Source: Bacteroidota bacterium
GTDB lineage: Bacteria; Bacteroidota; Bacteroidia; Cytophagales; Cyclobacteriaceae
NCBI GenBank assembly: GCA_023417065.1
Contig: JAEZGH010000075.1
Coordinates: 1 to 15,455 of the forward strand
Reading direction: 5' to 3'
Length of the DNA: 15,455 bases
Made by a program: the position numbers and the translations under genes
Notes under the pieces: model-generated
Database searches by the model: none
What the model saw: the letters and a program-made list of their open reading frames with translations, nothing else
Told to the model about the DNA's origin: nothing
Shown here: piece by piece, positions 14,800 to 15,455 of the stretch
How positions within the stretch are numbered: position 1 is the first letter of the stretch
How the letters are laid out: each line of letters begins with the position of its first letter

Positions 14800-15455
14800 A
14801 TGAATCTTATGCCCACCCCCGGCGAACATAGAACCGTCCAAGCCCGCATCCTCGCCTACGCGAAGGATCTGGGCTGGCAGGTGGTATCGCGTGAAGAGGC
14901 CGAGCGGCGCCGGGGCTTCAATGAAGACGCCAATGGCCACGAGCGCGCGAAAGGCGCATCGCTCTTCTTCGAGGATGCGCTGGATGCACAGGTTCGGCGT
15001 TTCAACCCACGCTACAACGAGGCACCCGGCGCTTTGCCCGGCAGGCTGCGCCACCTGCATACGGACATCTACGGCAACCGAGATTTCCTCGATCACCTGC
15101 GGAACGCAGGCAAGTACCTGGACCACGAAGAGAACCGGGAGCGCGATCTGGTGCTCATCGATTACGACAACCCGGACAACAACATCTACGAGGTCACCGA
15201 AGAGTGGGTGACCCACAACGGCCACTACTGCACCCGGCAGGATGTGGTCTTCCTCATCAACGGCATACCGGTGCTGGTGATCGAGTGCAAGAACGCCACC
15301 AAGGAAGAGGGCATCGCCCTGGGCGTGGACCAGTTGCGCCGCTACCACCGCGAAACGCCCGAGGTGATGGTGCCGCAACAGCTCTTCACCGCCACCGATG
15401 CCATCGGCTTCAGCTACGGTGTTACCTGGAACCTGGTGTTCCGCAACATCTTCAA
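14800..15455 (+). CDS. hsdR: Type I restriction-modification endonuclease/translocase subunit, N-terminal part (runs off the window)
   Basis: HsdR cleaves unmethylated DNA after ATP-driven translocation by the HsdM-HsdS complex. Only the first 218 codons are visible, starting at ATG 14800 (a second in-frame ATG is at 14809), 14 bases after the stop of the previous gene. The sequence begins MNLMPTPGEHRTVQ and contains the nuclease core of Type I R subunits: D148 in RQDVVFLING (146-155), VIECKN (160-165) giving E162-x-K164, and VDQLRRYH (176-183), the QxxxY motif. The helicase motor domains must follow beyond the window. The composition is GC-rich like hsdM (36/60 at 15181-15240), so hsdM and hsdR match each other and differ from the genes between them. 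Being separated from hsdS by three genes is unusual. Confidence 0.93.
   Translation, partial: MNLMPTPGEHRTVQARILAYAKDLGWQVVSREEAERRRGFNEDANGHERAKGASLFFEDALDAQVRRFNPRYNEAPGALPGRLRHLHTDIYGNRDFLDHLRNAGKYLDHEENRERDLVLIDYDNPDNNIYEVTEEWVTHNGHYCTRQDVVFLINGIPVLVIECKNATKEEGIALGVDQLRRYHRETPEVMVPQQLFTATDAIGFSYGVTWNLVFRNIF

Noticed and set aside
14782..15378. Minus-strand open frame (198 codons) at the right end
   Set aside because: The opposite strand encodes the HsdR N-terminus with its ExK and QxxxY motifs, so this is a shadow.
1..15455. CRISPR array or insertion sequence
   Set aside because: No regularly spaced repeats and no transposase-like protein were seen in any frame.

Overview
The window looks like the left end of a tRNA-integrated genomic island in a member of the Bacteroidota. 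The evidence is an integrase with the arm-type DNA-binding N-terminus common in that phylum, a BT4734/VirE-type primase fused to a P4-like helicase, weak or absent Shine-Dalgarno sites, and a host-like base composition near 60% GC in the restriction-modification genes. The genus cannot be read from the sequence.

Layout. Bases 1-189 (minus) are the start of a chromosomal lipoprotein of the DUF4440/SnoaL-like kind. A minus-strand rho-independent terminator (248-269) and the 3' part of a tRNA with anticodon CAT (284-327) follow. The tRNA fragment lacks its 5' half, so it reads as the att site left by integration; the intact tRNA should lie at the far right end, beyond this window. The mobility and replication block follows: tyrosine recombinase (472-1770), a basic protein of unknown function (1877-2722), a small excisionase-like HTH protein (2802-3071), a primase-helicase (3135-5195) and a stand-alone primase-associated domain (5369-5677). 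Bases 5678-7418 are sparse. They hold one minus-strand beta-rich protein of unknown function (6192-6926), with a possible gasdermin-like shape, and a possible 39-residue membrane peptide.

From 7419 to the right edge there is one large plus-strand defence cluster: hsdM, hsdS, a SIR2-domain protein, a HerA-type ATPase, an AT-rich gene with a PD-(D/E)XK-like D...QxK motif, and the start of hsdR. hsdM/hsdS and hsdS/SIR2 overlap by ATGA, and the HerA start codon lies inside the end of the SIR2 gene, so the first four genes are probably translated as one coupled unit. A SIR2-HerA anti-phage module, plus an extra nuclease-like gene, is therefore embedded between the specificity and restriction subunits of a Type I RM system.

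How the parts may work together. HsdM, HsdS and HsdR would form a methylating and restricting complex that recognises self DNA by methylation. SIR2 and HerA are expected to form an NAD-depleting, DNA-translocating abortive-infection complex. The nuclease-like protein is either a third component or an independent defence gene. Base composition differs sharply along the cluster (about 63% GC in a sampled line of hsdM, 32% in the nuclease-like gene, 60% in hsdR), which supports stepwise assembly by insertion. The most interesting points are the composite operon, the uncharacterised D...QxK gene, the possible gasdermin-like protein and several unexplained inverted repeats.
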